Of a DNA stretch of 64,000 nucleotides, positions 46,040 through 57,039 are shown piece after piece. Made by a program: the position numbers and the translations under genes. The notes under the pieces were generated by a model, which made no database searches, was not told the DNA's origin, and worked only from the letters and a program-made list of their open reading frames with translations. This DNA is from Aselliscus stoliczkanus (lineage: Eukaryota > Chordata > Mammalia > Chiroptera > Hipposideridae), in contig CM066728.1 of NCBI GenBank assembly GCA_033961575.1, forward strand, positions 103,430,852 through 103,494,851. The letters are read 5' to 3'. The stretch's first letter is position 1; every line of letters starts with the position of its first letter.

Positions 46040-46607
46040 TTGGCTTTTTACAATTAAGTTCATGGACTTGTTGCAACAATGTTGCTAACCTTTTTTGATA
46101 TCAGAGGGATTATTCATTATGAATTTGTACCAACTGGACAAACAGTTAACCAAGTTTACTATTTGGAAGTGCTGAAAAGGCTGTGTGAAAAAGTTAGACG
46201 ACCTGAACTTTTCGCCAAAAATTCATGGTTCTTGCATCATGACAATGCACCAGCTCACACAGCACTGTTTGTGAGGGAGTTTTTAGCCAGTTAACAAATA
46301 ACTGTATTGGAACACCCTCCCTACTCAACTGATCTGTTCCCCCAGTGACTTCTTTTTTTACCTAAAGAGAAAGGAAATATTGAAAGGAAGACAATTGGAT
46401 GACATTCAGGACATCAAGGGTAATACAACAGCAGCTCTGATGACCATTCCAGAAAAAGAGTTCCAAAATTTCTCTGAAGGGTGGACTAGGCGCTGGCGTC
46501 GGTGCATAGCTTCCCAAGGGGAGTACTTCAAAGGTGACTATAGTGATATTCAGCAATGAGGTATGTAGCACTTTTCTTAGTGTGAGTTCAAGAACTTAAT
46601 TGTCTGA

Positions 46608-46612
<5 letters not shown>
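46040..46612 (+). mobile_element. Internally deleted mariner, second copy
   Basis: Ends: left 'tacaattaagttcatggactt', right 'aagaacttaattgtctgacc', the same terminal repeat family as 2657-3210. The left repeat runs straight into 'gttgcaacaatgttgctaac' and the transposase C-terminal half, the same junction as the other copy. About 573 bp. It lies inside an antisense L1. The right flank is now a GT microsatellite, so the TA duplication cannot be confirmed there. Confidence 0.85.
46079..46555 (+). pseudogene. Mariner transposase, C-terminal fragment (copy 2)
   Basis: A 71-residue open frame opens MLLTFFDIRGIIHYEFVP, passes GQTVNQVYYLEVLKRL and HHDNAPAHT (second catalytic Asp), and stops at 46292-46294 after LAS, where the other copy reads K. 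Beyond the stop the frame continues (VLEHPPYSTD). One extra base in the C run near 46336 then shifts it ahead of the segment with the third catalytic aspartate. The end resembles the usual mariner C-terminus (a tryptophan-rich W-R-W-RCIAS-GEYF stretch) and terminates at a TGA near 46556. N-terminus deleted. Inactive. Confidence 0.85.

Positions 46613-46653
<41 letters not shown>
46610..46653. repeat. (GT)n microsatellite abutting the mariner end
   Basis: About 21 GT units starting in or directly after the terminal repeat. Confidence 0.97.
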
Positions 46654-46654
<1 letters not shown>

Positions 46655-47090
46655 GTGGAGTGGTTTTTAGTGATTGCTTCAGGGATCATATTATGCATCT
46701 TTAATTTACCACAGTCAAACTTGAATTAATATTATATGACTTCCCATATAATCTAAGAATCTCACAACAGTATAATTTCAGTTACATCCTTTTTCATTTT
46801 TATGCTATAATTTTAATATATTTTATTTTTACATATCTATCAGAAACCCCTCAGTATGCTGTTAATATTTTTACTATAAAAAGTCAATTGACTTTAAAAG
46901 AAATTGTGTTGTTTGGCATTTAAAGTAACTGTAATATATGCTATTCTGATTAATTGAAATTTTAAGTTAAAAGTATTTTTCTCTTTTAGTAAGTACAGTC
47001 TTAATCAAAAAGTAATGGAGGTAAAGCAGGGAGATAGCCTAAGAATCACCTGGGTGTAGATTCACATATCATTTTTTCTTTTAACATTTG

Positions 47091-47180
47091 GTCTATTGCA
47101 CAAGCTGATTCTGAGGAAATTACTTTTACTACAGAGTCTATTGTACAAACTAATTCTTAAGATAATTATTTTACTATAGA
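47091..47180. repeat. Two diverged 45-base tandem copies
   Basis: 47091-47135 and 47136-47180 both begin 'gtctattg' and end 'actacaga/actataga', with about 80 percent identity by eye. A weaker third start may follow. Confidence 0.8.
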
Positions 47181-47303
47181 GTGTAATGTGTATACCAGTT
47201 TTAGAGCGGTGTTCTTTCCTAAATATGATTTTAATGCAGTTTGTGATACATTCCTGCCTTGTTTCCTATGAAGCTTATTGGCCCCATTTCAATGCATCCT
47301 GTA

Positions 47304-47320
47304 CACACCAGGGGGCAGAG
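47304..47320 (+). promoter_or_regulatory. CTCF-like motif
   Basis: 'acacaccagggggcaga' contains the full CTCF core (CACCAGGGGGCAG). It lies in repeat-poor DNA. Motif only. Confidence 0.45.
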
Positions 47321-48894
47321 TTAAACTAACGGTGAGAGCACAGATCCTGAGCTTTCTGGTTTGCAAATAGATCAGATTCCATATTTGATTTACAACAGTC
47401 ATTTCCTGTGTAGAATGTTTTTCCTTTCCATTGAAACATAATTTGTCTATCAGAAACAGTCTAGTTAATGAGATAATGGCTATGCCTTAGAAACAAATGG
47501 GCAGTCTATGTTTACAGAGTCATTCTTGTTCTTGAATGTCTCATTTAAATATGACCCATATCTCACCATTCTCGGTCTCTGGGAAGAATGAGTACATAAG
47601 TAAAACACAATGACTTTTTCAATAAAATAAGCAACTAATAAGAATGCAGACTTCAGTTATTTTTCTGTCTAAAAAAGGATAAAATTCAAAAGAGATAAGA
47701 CCTCAGGGTAAGCTCAAGAGTTGCAATCAGAACTAAATATGCTGATTTCTCAAAGATTGTCAAAGACTTCTCAAATATGCCTCTGTTTCTCAAAGGCAAA
47801 ATACTTTACAGAAATGTCATGTGTCTGATGTTTAACATGATAGCAAAAACTGATATGTCCTCCTCTTAATTCATGTAAATTTTTTTTAGGCACGAGTAAC
47901 TTGATTTCTAAAGTAACTTTTTAAATTCTGAAGATCACATATAAAAATATAATGAACATATCACTAAAACTAAGACTATAAATATATAAAAGCATGTCAC
48001 ACTATATCCTATATTTTGTCATTTTAAACGTGTTTCCTTTATTCAATTAAAATAATGTTTTCACAAGGGTAATCTCAAAAGTTAATATTCTGTTATTATC
48101 TTGGTGACTATGAGAAAGCCAGCTTCATAATTCCATGTTGTGGAATTAGAAAAGCCGAAAATCAACAGTACCTGAAAAAAATGGAATAAATAAGGCATAA
48201 ATGAAGAAAGCACCTGGAAAAATTCAAATGAAACTTAAAAAACATGCACCATGGTTTCTGAATCCCAGTTATCTACTAGTTAACAAGAACTATTTCTGCT
48301 CCCATTTTTTTTATATATTTTAAAATGTAACCATAAGGAAAAGGTTCACAATTAGTAGATTCTTTCAGAATGTTTAATTTTAACATTTCTAAAAAATCCA
48401 TCTAACCGCTTAAAAAAAGCAAGCTGATTAAAATTGTCAGTGTGCCAGGAAAACTACATTCACGAGGACTTTTTGCTAGTTATTTTAGGAAGGTCTCATT
48501 TGATATAAAATAATTTATTAGGTCACATTCTTTAGACTTCTGATATTTTGTCTTTAATAGCATCTTTTTCTCTTTCCTGCCATACCAAAACAAGCTGCTC
48601 TCCCTGAATGATTTCAACTACTATAGTCATAATCATGCTAACATTGAGATAAAAGATGTATTCAGATAAGACATTGGAGGAAAGAATACAGACAGGACAT
48701 GAAGGTCAGAATTCATCCAATGTACCCCTTGTAGTTAGTTACAATTATCCTTTTGCCCTCAGATCTGTCATCGCCATGAGGTCAGGAGACAAAGGATTAT
48801 GATCCTATTTTATAGCGAAGACACAGTTGTCTGAGTTATAGGGCTGATGGAAGAGCTGGGGCATCAACCTGAGTTTTCTGACATCATTATTTAA

Positions 48895-49110
48895 AAAGTA
48901 CTAATAATGACTAACATTAATTAAGCTCTTACTGTATGACAGGCATCACTCTAAACACTTCATACATGTTATCACATTCAGTCCTCAAAACGAACCCATT
49001 ATTTTTACCCTCGTCTCACAGAAAAGGCAACAAAGGTGTGGGAAGTTGAAGTAATGTGCTACGTGGTAAAGACAGGATCTACCTCTCATGCTTGGCCGCG
49101 CTGCTCATCA
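48895..49110 (-). mobile_element. MIR SINE relic, antisense
   Basis: 'taagctcttactgtatgacaggcatcactctaaacacttcatacatgttatcacattcagtcctcaaaacgaacccat' and 'gttgaagtaatgtgct' give a long antisense MIR match. Confidence 0.85.
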
Positions 49111-50196
49111 AAACATTTTTACTCACTTATACTGCAAAAGATTTTACCTTTTTTTTTCTTTCCTGATTTTCTCTTCTCCTCTAAATCTCGACTATCATAA
49201 AAGGTCTGAGGTTATCAATTACAGGCTTTGATTTATCTTCCTTTTCTCTTTTATTAGTTCTCTTATTTGTAGACCGGGACCCGGGCACTGGGAAGCAGAA
49301 AGATGACACTCTGGATCCAGCCATGGGTGGGTCATCACACCCCTCTGGGCTTTTGTTTTCTCCAAAGAGAAGCTCTAGTTAAGTGCTACAGAGAAGGGCT
49401 TAACATCAGTGATTTATAAAGTCTCTTTCCATTCTCACACTCATGGGGTTATGCTTTTGAAACTGCTCCATTTTCTAAAGAAACATTTCCTTTTTTTTCA
49501 ATTGTGCTGTGGTGATGTGCAACCTTAAAAGCTACACGATTACTGTACCAACCATGGCTATGAAATATATTTGATTCCATAAAACTGCATTGAGCACCTA
49601 ACCAAAAATATTTTAGAATAGCCACTGCGTAAGACAACATACAATAAGCCAACCATAAGTTATCCATTCCCAAAATAGGAAAAAGAAGAACATCAGTAAG
49701 ATGTCACTAAATTTTCAGAATCTAACTTCATTTTAATGAAGTCCAGAATTACGTCTATAAATAATGAATTTACTTTGATTATTTCAACTGCAAACTTATT
49801 TCTGAGGTTCAATGTATGGTTAAGGCGACAATGTAGGCTATTATGAAAGGTCAGAGGAAAGAGTCAGGTGTTTATAAAACAATTGAAAATTAAATTTATT
49901 TTTAGTTATTACGTCTTTCAAAGGAGTACAGGAAGAAAGAGAACAGGTTAAAACCCATTTTTATTGATTAAACTCTTCCTATTACAGAAAGTTTTACATA
50001 GGAGACACTGCATATATTAGAAACAAAAAAAATTTGGAAGTAGTAAAAGTAATTTGAAATTCTGGCATTCTAATTACTTCTCCTTGGGCAAGTGCCTTCC
50101 TTTTCCTGCATCTCAGTTTTCTTATTTGTAATACGTGATACCTGTCTTGCCTATCTCACAAAGCTCAATTCTGGGATCATTTCTATTTTCCTTATA
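49111..50196. other. Unassigned DNA
   Basis: No gene or clear repeat. A 74-residue minus-strand frame at 49449-49673 is featureless. Confidence 0.5.
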
Positions 50197-50198
50197 TA

Positions 50199-50354
50199 CA
50201 GTAAAACCTTGGATTGCAAGTAATGTGGTTTGCGAGTGTTCTGCAAGATGAGCAAACATTTCTAATACATTTTAACGTGGTGAAGGAGCGATGTCTTGCA
50301 ATACAAGTAGTTTGATTCCAGAATGAATTATGCTTGCAAACCAAGGTATTACTG
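50199..50354. mobile_element. 156-bp TA-flanked MITE
   Basis: The ends are inverted repeats: 'cagtaaaaccttggattgcaag' and the reverse complement of the right end, 'cagtaataccttggtttgcaag', differ at two positions. TA duplicates at 50197-50198 and 50355-50356. No coding content. TA target and ends place it in the Tc1/mariner-pogo superfamily. I recall a mammalian Tigger-type family with these ends. Confidence 0.9.
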
Positions 50355-50389
50355 TATTTGGCACCTGAGAGGTCTTACTGAGTTCCACA

Positions 50390-51525
50390 TTTTTAAATGC
50401 CATCTACATACTCACAACTCAAAACTGTATTTTCCCATATGGAGTTTTCCCTGTCCTCTAAACACACCCGTCTGATTCTATGTTTGACATCTCCATTTTG
50501 ATGCCTACTAGACATCTCAAACAAACATCAAATTTCTGAATCAAGACCCTCTCCTTTCCTGGATTCATTTTTATTTTAATTAAGTAGTAACTTCAGCTGC
50601 TCAGGCCAAAAAACCCAGAGTGATCTGTGACCCCCATCTTCTCATACTTCACATTTCACCCCTCAGCAAATCTTGTTGGTTCTACCTTCACAATACCTAC
50701 AGATTCCAACCACTTCTCATCAGCTTCATTTCTAGCACTCTGATTTGTGCCACCAGCACCTCTCACGTGGCTTATTGCATGAGCCCATGGATTGGTCCGT
50801 TCTCTTTTGCCCTTACCAACTGTATTTGTTCCATGCGGCTGTCATAACAAAGTAAAATACCACTCACCAAAGTACCACGGAGTGTCTTGAAATAATTGAA
50901 ATTCATTGTCTCACAGTTCTGAAGGCTGTAAATCTGAAATCCCGGTGTTGGTGGGGCCATGCTGCCTCCAAGACCAAGTAGAATCCTTCCTGGCCTCTTC
51001 TAGCTTCTGGTGGTTGTCTGCAATCCTTGCTCCCCCTTGGTTTGCAGCTGCACCACTCCTGCCTCTGCCTCTCTCATCACATGGCACTCTCTTGCGTGCC
51101 TGGGTCCGTGTTTCCCTCTTCTTTTCAAACACCAGCCATATTAGATCTAATCCAAGAGGTTTCAGTCTAACTGTATCATCTTCACTTGATGTAATCTGCA
51201 AAGACCATATTTCCAAATAAGGTCTTATTCACAGGTACTGGGTATTAGATCTTAATTATATCTTTTTTGGGGGGAGTGACACAATTCAACCCGCAACACC
51301 GACTTTCAGAATATCCTGAATGCATCAGACAGAGTGATCTCCCTGTCACCTGCTCGGTTAGACTCCTTAGCTCTCATCATCACAGTGTGTTCTCTGCTTA
51401 CTTGATTACTTGTTTCCCTCACTTGGCTATAAGAACAAAGACACTGTTCTATCCACTTTATTCGCTTCAAATATAATAGGCACTCAATAAATATTTCTTA
51501 AACAAATACATAAATTTGAACAAAT
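50390..51525 (+). mobile_element. L2 relic split by a MaLR LTR
   Basis: Left: 'gatctccatttt..gcctactagacatctcaaac', 'agagtgatctgtgacccccatcttctcatacttcac', 'agcaaatcttgttggttctacctt'. Right after the LTR: 'cagacagagtgatctccctgtcacctgctcgg', 'atgtgttctctgcttacttgattact', 'ggcactcaataaatatttctta'. These are consecutive L2 3' parts ending in its typical 'caataaatatttgtt' end. Confidence 0.75.
50836..51298 (-). mobile_element. MaLR LTR nested in L2, antisense
   Basis: 'ccatgcggctgtcataacaaag...aaataccac', 'cattgtctcacagttctgaaggctgtaaatctgaaatcccggtgttgg', 'ccagccatattagatctaatcc' and 'gaccatatttccaaataaggtcttattcacaggtactgggtattag' are in antisense order of the same LTR group as 34833. Inserted between the two L2 halves. 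Confidence 0.8.
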
Positions 51526-51541
51526 ATAAAGTGAGATTTTT

Positions 51542-51643
51542 TTTTTTTTCAGGGCAGCGTCACTGAGCCTCACATGTGGGACCCGAACCGGGACTGCTGG
51601 CTTCCCAAGCCAGCGCCCAATCACCGAGCCACTTGGCCAGCCC
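51542..51643 (-). mobile_element. Family A SINE, antisense
   Basis: Target duplication 'taaagtgagattttt' (51527-51541 and 51644-51658). A few more substitutions than other copies ('gagcctcacatg', 'cccaatcaccgagcc'). Confidence 0.94.
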
Positions 51644-51658
51644 TAAAGTGAGATTTTT

Positions 51659-52379
51659 TAAAAGTTGCCTAGCTTAGGGAAAGATTCATTTTCTTATAGT
51701 CATGGTAACAAGTCACTATTGGAATCATTTTTAAACCTGCCTAACTGATCAATGACAAGTTACCTTTGTAAACACACTTTTGCATGTCAACAAATCACCA
51801 TCAATACCTTGCTTCTGAAAAAGTTTAGCCAATCAGGGATGGACTCATTCCAATAACCATGCCCTGAGGAGCCCACCAATCAACAACAGTGTCTCCTGAG
51901 TAACCATGCTTCTGTGGATGACATCAGCCCACTTACATCTCTGGAAATCACCAATCTCTGAAGCAGACACTGTCTATGACCAACATAGCTCTCTTTTTCT
52001 ATGGTCAGCAATGAGCAATACATCTTCTAATTTCAAATATTAAGTGGAGGAGGAGGTCTCATCATTCTTTGACAAGTGTACACAGGAGAAAATTATATCT
52101 TTGGGAAAAATATAACGTGCTTTATAAATGTCATTTACCATTTAGCATTATGCTCATATCATGCCTTAAGAATCATTCATTGTTAGAAAAACTAGACACC
52201 TTGTCTGCATATTAAATTATTCTGAAACTACTTTATTTTAAATTTAATATTATTGACAACTTAATCAGGCTGGTTATTCATTCATTTAGTCTTTTTATTT
52301 TTTCAACAACATAAATATTCTAAGTTTGCCCTTAACTACAGCCACAGGTTTTGTAGTATGTCTGTTTCATCTGCCACAA
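51659..52379. other. Unassigned DNA
   Basis: Nothing assignable. Confidence 0.5.
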
Positions 52380-52530
52380 AATGAGGTACATGCATTTGAG
52401 AAGCATTTACTCTTTTTAATACTCGAATTATTGAGTGTCTACTGTGTACCAGGTGCTATGCTGGGTCCTGGGTAAATGCAGTCTCTGCCTCAGGGAGCTC
52501 GGAGTCTAACGGAGGAAACAGACATAGACT
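52380..52530 (-). mobile_element. L2/MIR-like relic
   Basis: 'aattattgagtgtctactgtgtaccaggtgctatgctgggtcctgggtaaatgcagtctctgcctcagggagctcggagtctaac' matches the common antisense relic pattern ('tattgagcacctactatgtgccaggcactgtgc...ccctcaaggagctcacagtctag'). Confidence 0.75.
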
Positions 52531-53065
52531 GAAGACATGACATGTCTGTGTGTTCACACAGTGTTCTAAGCGAGTGTGGTGTGTCCTGAGAAAGGGTGGC
52601 AGGGGCCAGGACTCAATGCAAAGGCAGGAAAGCCCAGCTGAGGGTGTGACCCTTCCGTGGGGAAGGAGGAGGAGGAGCCAAATGAAGATGTTTCTTTGGG
52701 GTGCCAAAGCCCTTTCATGCCTAGTATTTATTTTGATACTTAGAACACCTTGGGTTTCAAGAGCAGGTTGTCTCACTTCATAGGCACTTGACACTGAGGC
52801 AAAGGGAAGCAGGTCAAGGCAAGCACCTGGGAAGTGATAGGCACTGAAGCAGAGTCCAAGTCTTCCTGTGTCCCGCTCAGTGTGTTGCCCAGTTGCCCAC
52901 CTACCTCAGCTTGTTGTCTTTATAACAAAAATCACATATACATCACTTGTCACCTGGGACCGGCTCAGATTTTTGATTGCACACATGCATTCTCTGGGGG
53001 GAAAAGAAGTGTGGCTTACACTCCACGTATTATGTGGATAAAACATACCTATACAAATGTATGTG
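52531..53065. other. Unassigned, GC-richer DNA with a MIR scrap
   Basis: No convincing exon. 52775-52870 ('cttgacactgaggcaaagggaagcaggtcaag') looks like antisense MIR. Confidence 0.45.
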
Positions 53066-53472
53066 TATGGTAGCCCTAAAAAGATATACCCATGTCTTAA
53101 TCCCTGGAACCTGTGAATGTTACTGTGTGTGGAAAAAGGGTCTTTGAAAATGTGATTAGGTTTATCATTCTGAGATGAGGAGGTCATGCTGGGTCATCTG
53201 GGTTGGCCCTAAACCCAAAGACAAGCACCCTGACAGAGACACAGAGAGGACAGGACAGTGATGAGAGGGAGGGATGTGACCATGGAGGCAGAGCTGGTAA
53301 CGATGAGGTCACAGCCAAGGAACACCTCAAGCCACCAGCAGCTGGCAGATGCACACAGCAGAGTCTCCCTGCAGCCTTGGGAGGGAGCGCCGCCCTGTTG
53401 ACACCAGAAAAAGTGCTGCTGTCTCAAGCCCCCACTTTGTGGTCATTTGTTACATCCATCTTAGGAAACAAA
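53066..53472 (+). mobile_element. MLT1-type MaLR LTR, sense
   Basis: 'aaaaagatatacccatgtcttaatccctggaacctgtgaatgttac', 'gtctttgaaaatgtgattagg', 'gaggtcatgctgggtcatctgggttggccctaaa', 'cagccaaggaacacctcaagccacc' and 'cactttgtggtcatttgttacatccatcttaggaaac' all sit in LTR sense order. Confidence 0.85.
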
Positions 53473-53609
53473 TATTCTCATATATGTGTCTCCTCAACTT
53501 ACCCAAACTAATTTTAAATTGGCAGTAGATGCTAACCAAAATTGATGTAACGGCATCAACTCTCTTCCTTCTGTGTTTCTAGTCATAAAGTAAAAAATTT
53601 ATTGCCACC

Positions 53610-53700
53610 AACAACAATTATAATAATAATATATATAATATATATCTATATTATATTATATGTAATAATAGTTATTATTGTTATTATTACACATTATTAT
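53610..53700. repeat. AT-rich low-complexity repeat
   Basis: Mixed AAT/TAT units ending in 'ttattattgttattatta', partly self-complementary. Confidence 0.9.
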
Positions 53701-53885
53701 AAAGTGTTTATTAAGCAGCAACTCTTCTAAGTACTGTACATCTTTTAAACCATCTAACCCTCTAGACAATGCTATGGATTGGGTACTGTTATCAAGCCAA
53801 CGGTTTTTTAGATAATTATACTGCTCTCAGTTTAATAGCCCACGATTTCAGTTAGTATGTGATGGAAATGGAATTTGAATTCAGA
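53701..53885 (-). mobile_element. MIR SINE relic, antisense
   Basis: 'gtgtttattaagcagcaactcttctaagtactgtacatcttttaaaccatctaacc', 'gacaatgctatggattgggtactgttatc' and 'atttgaattcagatt' follow antisense MIR. Confidence 0.7.
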
Positions 53886-54599
53886 TTTTACTCCCAGCTA
53901 TTCCTACTATACCAGAGAAAAGAATCAACTGTTTAATTTCTTCAGTTATTTTTCATTAATGATGAGGATGGGGCCTCCCTTGGTGCCTCACCACTTTCTT
54001 TCTCTCTGTCCCAGTCTTTGTCTTTTCTTCTTCCCTCCCTGCTGTCCCCTTTCCTTCTCCTTTCTCTGCCTCCCTTCATTTGCCCCCTTCTTTGAATTCT
54101 TGCCAGTGGAAGGAACCCATGTCTCCCAACACTTTGTCCAGTTGAACTATTCAGGGCTCCAGTCACAGGAAACTGGCAGCTCTGATACAATCCCAAACTG
54201 CCGAGTCCTCTAAGGGTTCGAGATTGGGCTTGGAGGAGGAGATTTCCTGGAAGAAATGTCACACCCATTATTTTCAGTTTCAGCTTTGGAAAGGTGGCCT
54301 GGAGAATGTCACTGAACACCAAATATAACCTTTCAGTGATATTTGATATGAGAATAAATGAAACAGTCTATAAAGCTTGGACCTTCCTAAAATAAAGATG
54401 TTAAATAAATCCAGCAAATGTGCTGAGCTATTTGGGAGTTTTCATGGCTAACTTAATGGGTTGGAAACAAAGTGTACAACGGTTCCAACTACACAATTCA
54501 CCGCTGTGATACAGTCTTTGAATTTGAATTTTTGAATAGAATAAATATGGCTAAAGAGTGGTTAGAAGGACTTTTAGGTAACTTGAAAATGACCCTTGA
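53886..54599. other. Unassigned DNA
   Basis: The pyrimidine-rich stretch 53990-54110 produces a long frame on each strand but no motif. No gene supported. Confidence 0.5.
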
Positions 54600-54890
54600 C
54601 CTTAAATGGGCTGACACAAGAGAGCCTGGGAAACTTACACTCCAGTGTGACTCCTCTTCCAGAAAGCCTTACCAATCTGTCCTCCTGCTGTACCAGGGAT
54701 GATTTATGGGCCTCTCCTTGGGGCTATCTACCATGCTCAACTCATTGTATCAAAATGTTCTGTTCTTTGGTGTGTCTTCCTTAAAGGACTGCAAGTTTCA
54801 AGGAAGGGGTGAGTCTACATCTTTGCAGCCCCAATGCGTAAGCCAGTCCCACTGGGAATCCTTCATAAAGGTATGTTCTTTATGCACCTC
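54600..54890 (+). mobile_element. L2 3'-end relic
   Basis: 'ttccagaaagccttaccaatctgtcc', 'aaaggactgcaagtttcaaggaaggggtgagtctacatctttgcagccccaatgc' match the L2 end ('ctcaatgagaggccttccctgacc', 'aagctccatgagggcagggactttgt...tgtatccccagcgcc'). Confidence 0.55.
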
Positions 54891-55436
54891 CTGAACCTAC
54901 CCAATTGACAGGACCTGACTTAGAGATGAGGAGGTCGGTTTGTTCCCTGGAATAAATACAAGGCCTGTGGTGCTTTCTCAGTCCTTCTCCACTTAGAGAC
55001 AGAGGGAAAGGGGGAAACTGGAGGTTGGAGGGAAGGGAAAATAAAAACAACCATCATAGTAAATAAATGATGACCACTGACTTCTGAGTCCTCCTGAACT
55101 TCCGTTTAATTCTAACCCTCACTGATGATATCTTTTTGACTTAAAGATTCCACAAGCTCTTCTCCTCCCAAGACCAAAGATTCCTTTGGAATCTTCTATT
55201 GCTCATCGCCAGCTAGCGTCCTAGAGTGGCTGCTTTGAGCACAGGCTGAAATCTAAGTTAGAGAAATCTCCAACAAGTGAGCTGATGCTGACAATACCTT
55301 TATGGGGAATCTGAATTTTTCTAGAGAGAAAATGCTAACATTACCGGTAGCAGAGTAGAAATTAAGATTCCATATATGGCACAGACTCACCAGAACTCAA
55401 GGATGCAGTTCCAGTCCTTGCATTTCCAACACACTT
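54891..55436. other. Unassigned DNA
   Basis: Nothing assignable. Confidence 0.5.
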
Positions 55437-55605
55437 CTCAAAAACACCACAAATACTAATTGGGGGGTTAGAAATAAATTTTAGCAAGTTGAAAAATCCA
55501 CAAGGATTTACTGTGTATACAAAGTATTTTTGTAGAGTTCTAATTTATATTGAATTTTTCAGAAATGTAAAATCTTCTCCACCAGGCAGCATTTTGGAAA
55601 TTACA

Positions 55606-55722
55606 AATGGAGTCTTTGCAGTCTTTGGGGAAAGAGATGCTACTGGCATTTGGTGTGGGGGCCAAGGACGCCAGATTGCCTGCAGTGCTGCACAACAAGG
55701 AACTGTCCCAAATTGCACATGA
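55606..55722 (-). mobile_element. MER5-type fragment, antisense
   Basis: 'gagatgctactggcatttggtgtgggggccaaggacgccagattgcctgcagtgctgcacaacaaggaactgtcc' is antisense MER5A-like. It is present only in the first copy of the tandem duplication, so it was inserted after the duplication or lost from the second copy. Confidence 0.7.
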
Positions 55723-55796
55723 TTGTCAAAAGCCCTACCAGACTTTGAATGAGGTAAAATTCCTCTTTATTCTGATGATAACTCTGTTCTATCTAT

Positions 55797-56460
55797 ACAG
55801 TTGATTCTCGTTTTCAGTAGTCACAATCTGTAAAGTTACTGTGCACACTGAGTTCGTGAAACAGAACTATTGGTACTAGGGGAAATACCACGTTGAGTTC
55901 CTGTGAGCCTCTGCTCACAACATTTTTGTCAACTCATCAATACATAACCTTGATTTAAGTGTGTTTCTGTTTAAAGACACCTTACTTAATATTTATTCCT
56001 GATTTGTTACCATTGAACTCATGGCCAGCAGCTCCATAACTCACGCTGAAACAAAGCTTATCTGACACATGTATTTTCTCCGTAGGGCACATCACAGCCT
56101 TCTCACACTTAGCAACACTAGACAGCTCTTCAGCACTAATGCTTAGGGGGGCATTTTAAACAGCAAAATCACTAAATAAAAAGCACAAAAATGTAAAAGA
56201 CGTGGCACTAAATAGATGACCAAAAAAGACAGTTGTTTACAGTCTAAGAACTAAACCAAGAAGGCAGAGTGTCACCGTGTTTGATCTCAGCTGGGAATGA
56301 GCTTATTGGTAACTTTTTGCTGCTTTCCACATGCCAACGAATGACTGCAAAAACACCATACATATCAATTTGGGGGCTACAAATGAGCCTCAGCAAATAG
56401 GAAAATTTGCAAATATGAACTCCACAAATACTGAGGATTCACTATTTGAATTCACTGAGG
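55797..56460. mobile_element. Non-autonomous Tigger-like DNA element
   Basis: Left end 'tacagttgattctcg' and right end 'gaggattcactgta' are imperfect inverted repeats next to TA. The interior ('acagaactattggtactaggggaaatacca...gttgagttcctgtgagcctctgctcacaac', 'cacatgtattttctccgtagggcacatcacagcctt') matches a repeat I know as a pogo/Tigger-type MITE. No open frame. Confidence 0.55.
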
Positions 56461-57039
56461 ATTCACTGTATACACAAAGTATTTTTGCAAGTTTTAATTT
56501 ATGTTGAGTTTTTCAAAAATATAGAAACTATGAAAATCAAAGGAAAGGTGTGCTTTGTCTTGGAAGTTTACCAAAAATTAGTCAATATTTGGGAACTCAT
56601 TTTACTGAAGGCAACACTGCTAATAATATTCGAGTCACCAGAACACACCAGTACCACTCTGCATTTGTAGCAGTACCATTCATGCAGTTCTCTGTGTGGG
56701 GCAGGCAACTGTTTATTTCTCTGTTGTCTAGTTGTAAAAGAGCATTTAAACACTGAAATACATAAAATCTCAGTATAAGTCAGTGTCTTTTCAAGTTAAT
56801 TGGTATCTCTGTTCTACTCTCCTAAAACCAAGACAATAAAACACAATTCACATAGTTACTGCATGCCTGCCATCTTATTTTTACTATGTATAGAACTCTT
56901 TCTGTCCTTTTGTAAACATAAAAATTAGTAGCTGTTTTCATAGTTGAAATTTTATTTAGTTTACCTAAAATTTTGTGCTTACAAGTTTTTGTTGTGCTTT
57001 GTACCCCCACTTCTTTTCTCTGAGTAACTTTATGCCCTT

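Larger units (their letters stand above)
43370..46850 (-). mobile_element. L1 LINE, antisense, 3'UTR plus ORF2
   Basis: 43370-44080 resembles an L1M 3'UTR read backwards ('cttgtttggatctctatcttcaatgactttccttagacatctg'). 44190-46035 is antisense ORF2 reverse-transcriptase region ('ccaaccttgcattcctgtgataaaccccagttggt', 'ttgtatcaagaatacaaggtctcataaaaggagtt', 'ttgcctctaaactgtgctttggctgcatctcataaatttt'). The L1 continues at 46660-46840 after the mariner. A SINE (44700) and a mariner (46040) are nested in it. Many stops in every frame. Confidence 0.8.
46851..48894. other. Repeat-poor unassigned DNA
   Basis: No coding frame. Contains a 45-base tandem duplication (47091-47180) and a CTCF-like motif (47304). 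Otherwise unremarkable and AT-rich. Confidence 0.45.
55437..56815. repeat. Old tandem duplication, period about 945 bp
   Basis: 55437-55585 and about 56345-56530 align in order: 'aaaacaccacaaatactaattggggggtta' with 'aaaacaccatacatatcaatttgggggcta', then 'ggatttactgtgtatacaaagtatttttg' with 'ggattcactgtatacacaaagtatttttg', then 'aatttatattgaatttttca' with 'aatttatgttgagtttttca'. The second copy also ends with 'tctctgttctac' as the first does. Identity is roughly 75-80 percent by eye. Confidence 0.7.

Noticed and set aside
53942..54322. 126-codon minus-strand frame rich in Arg and Glu
   Set aside because: It is the complement of a pyrimidine-rich stretch, with no domain or exon signal.
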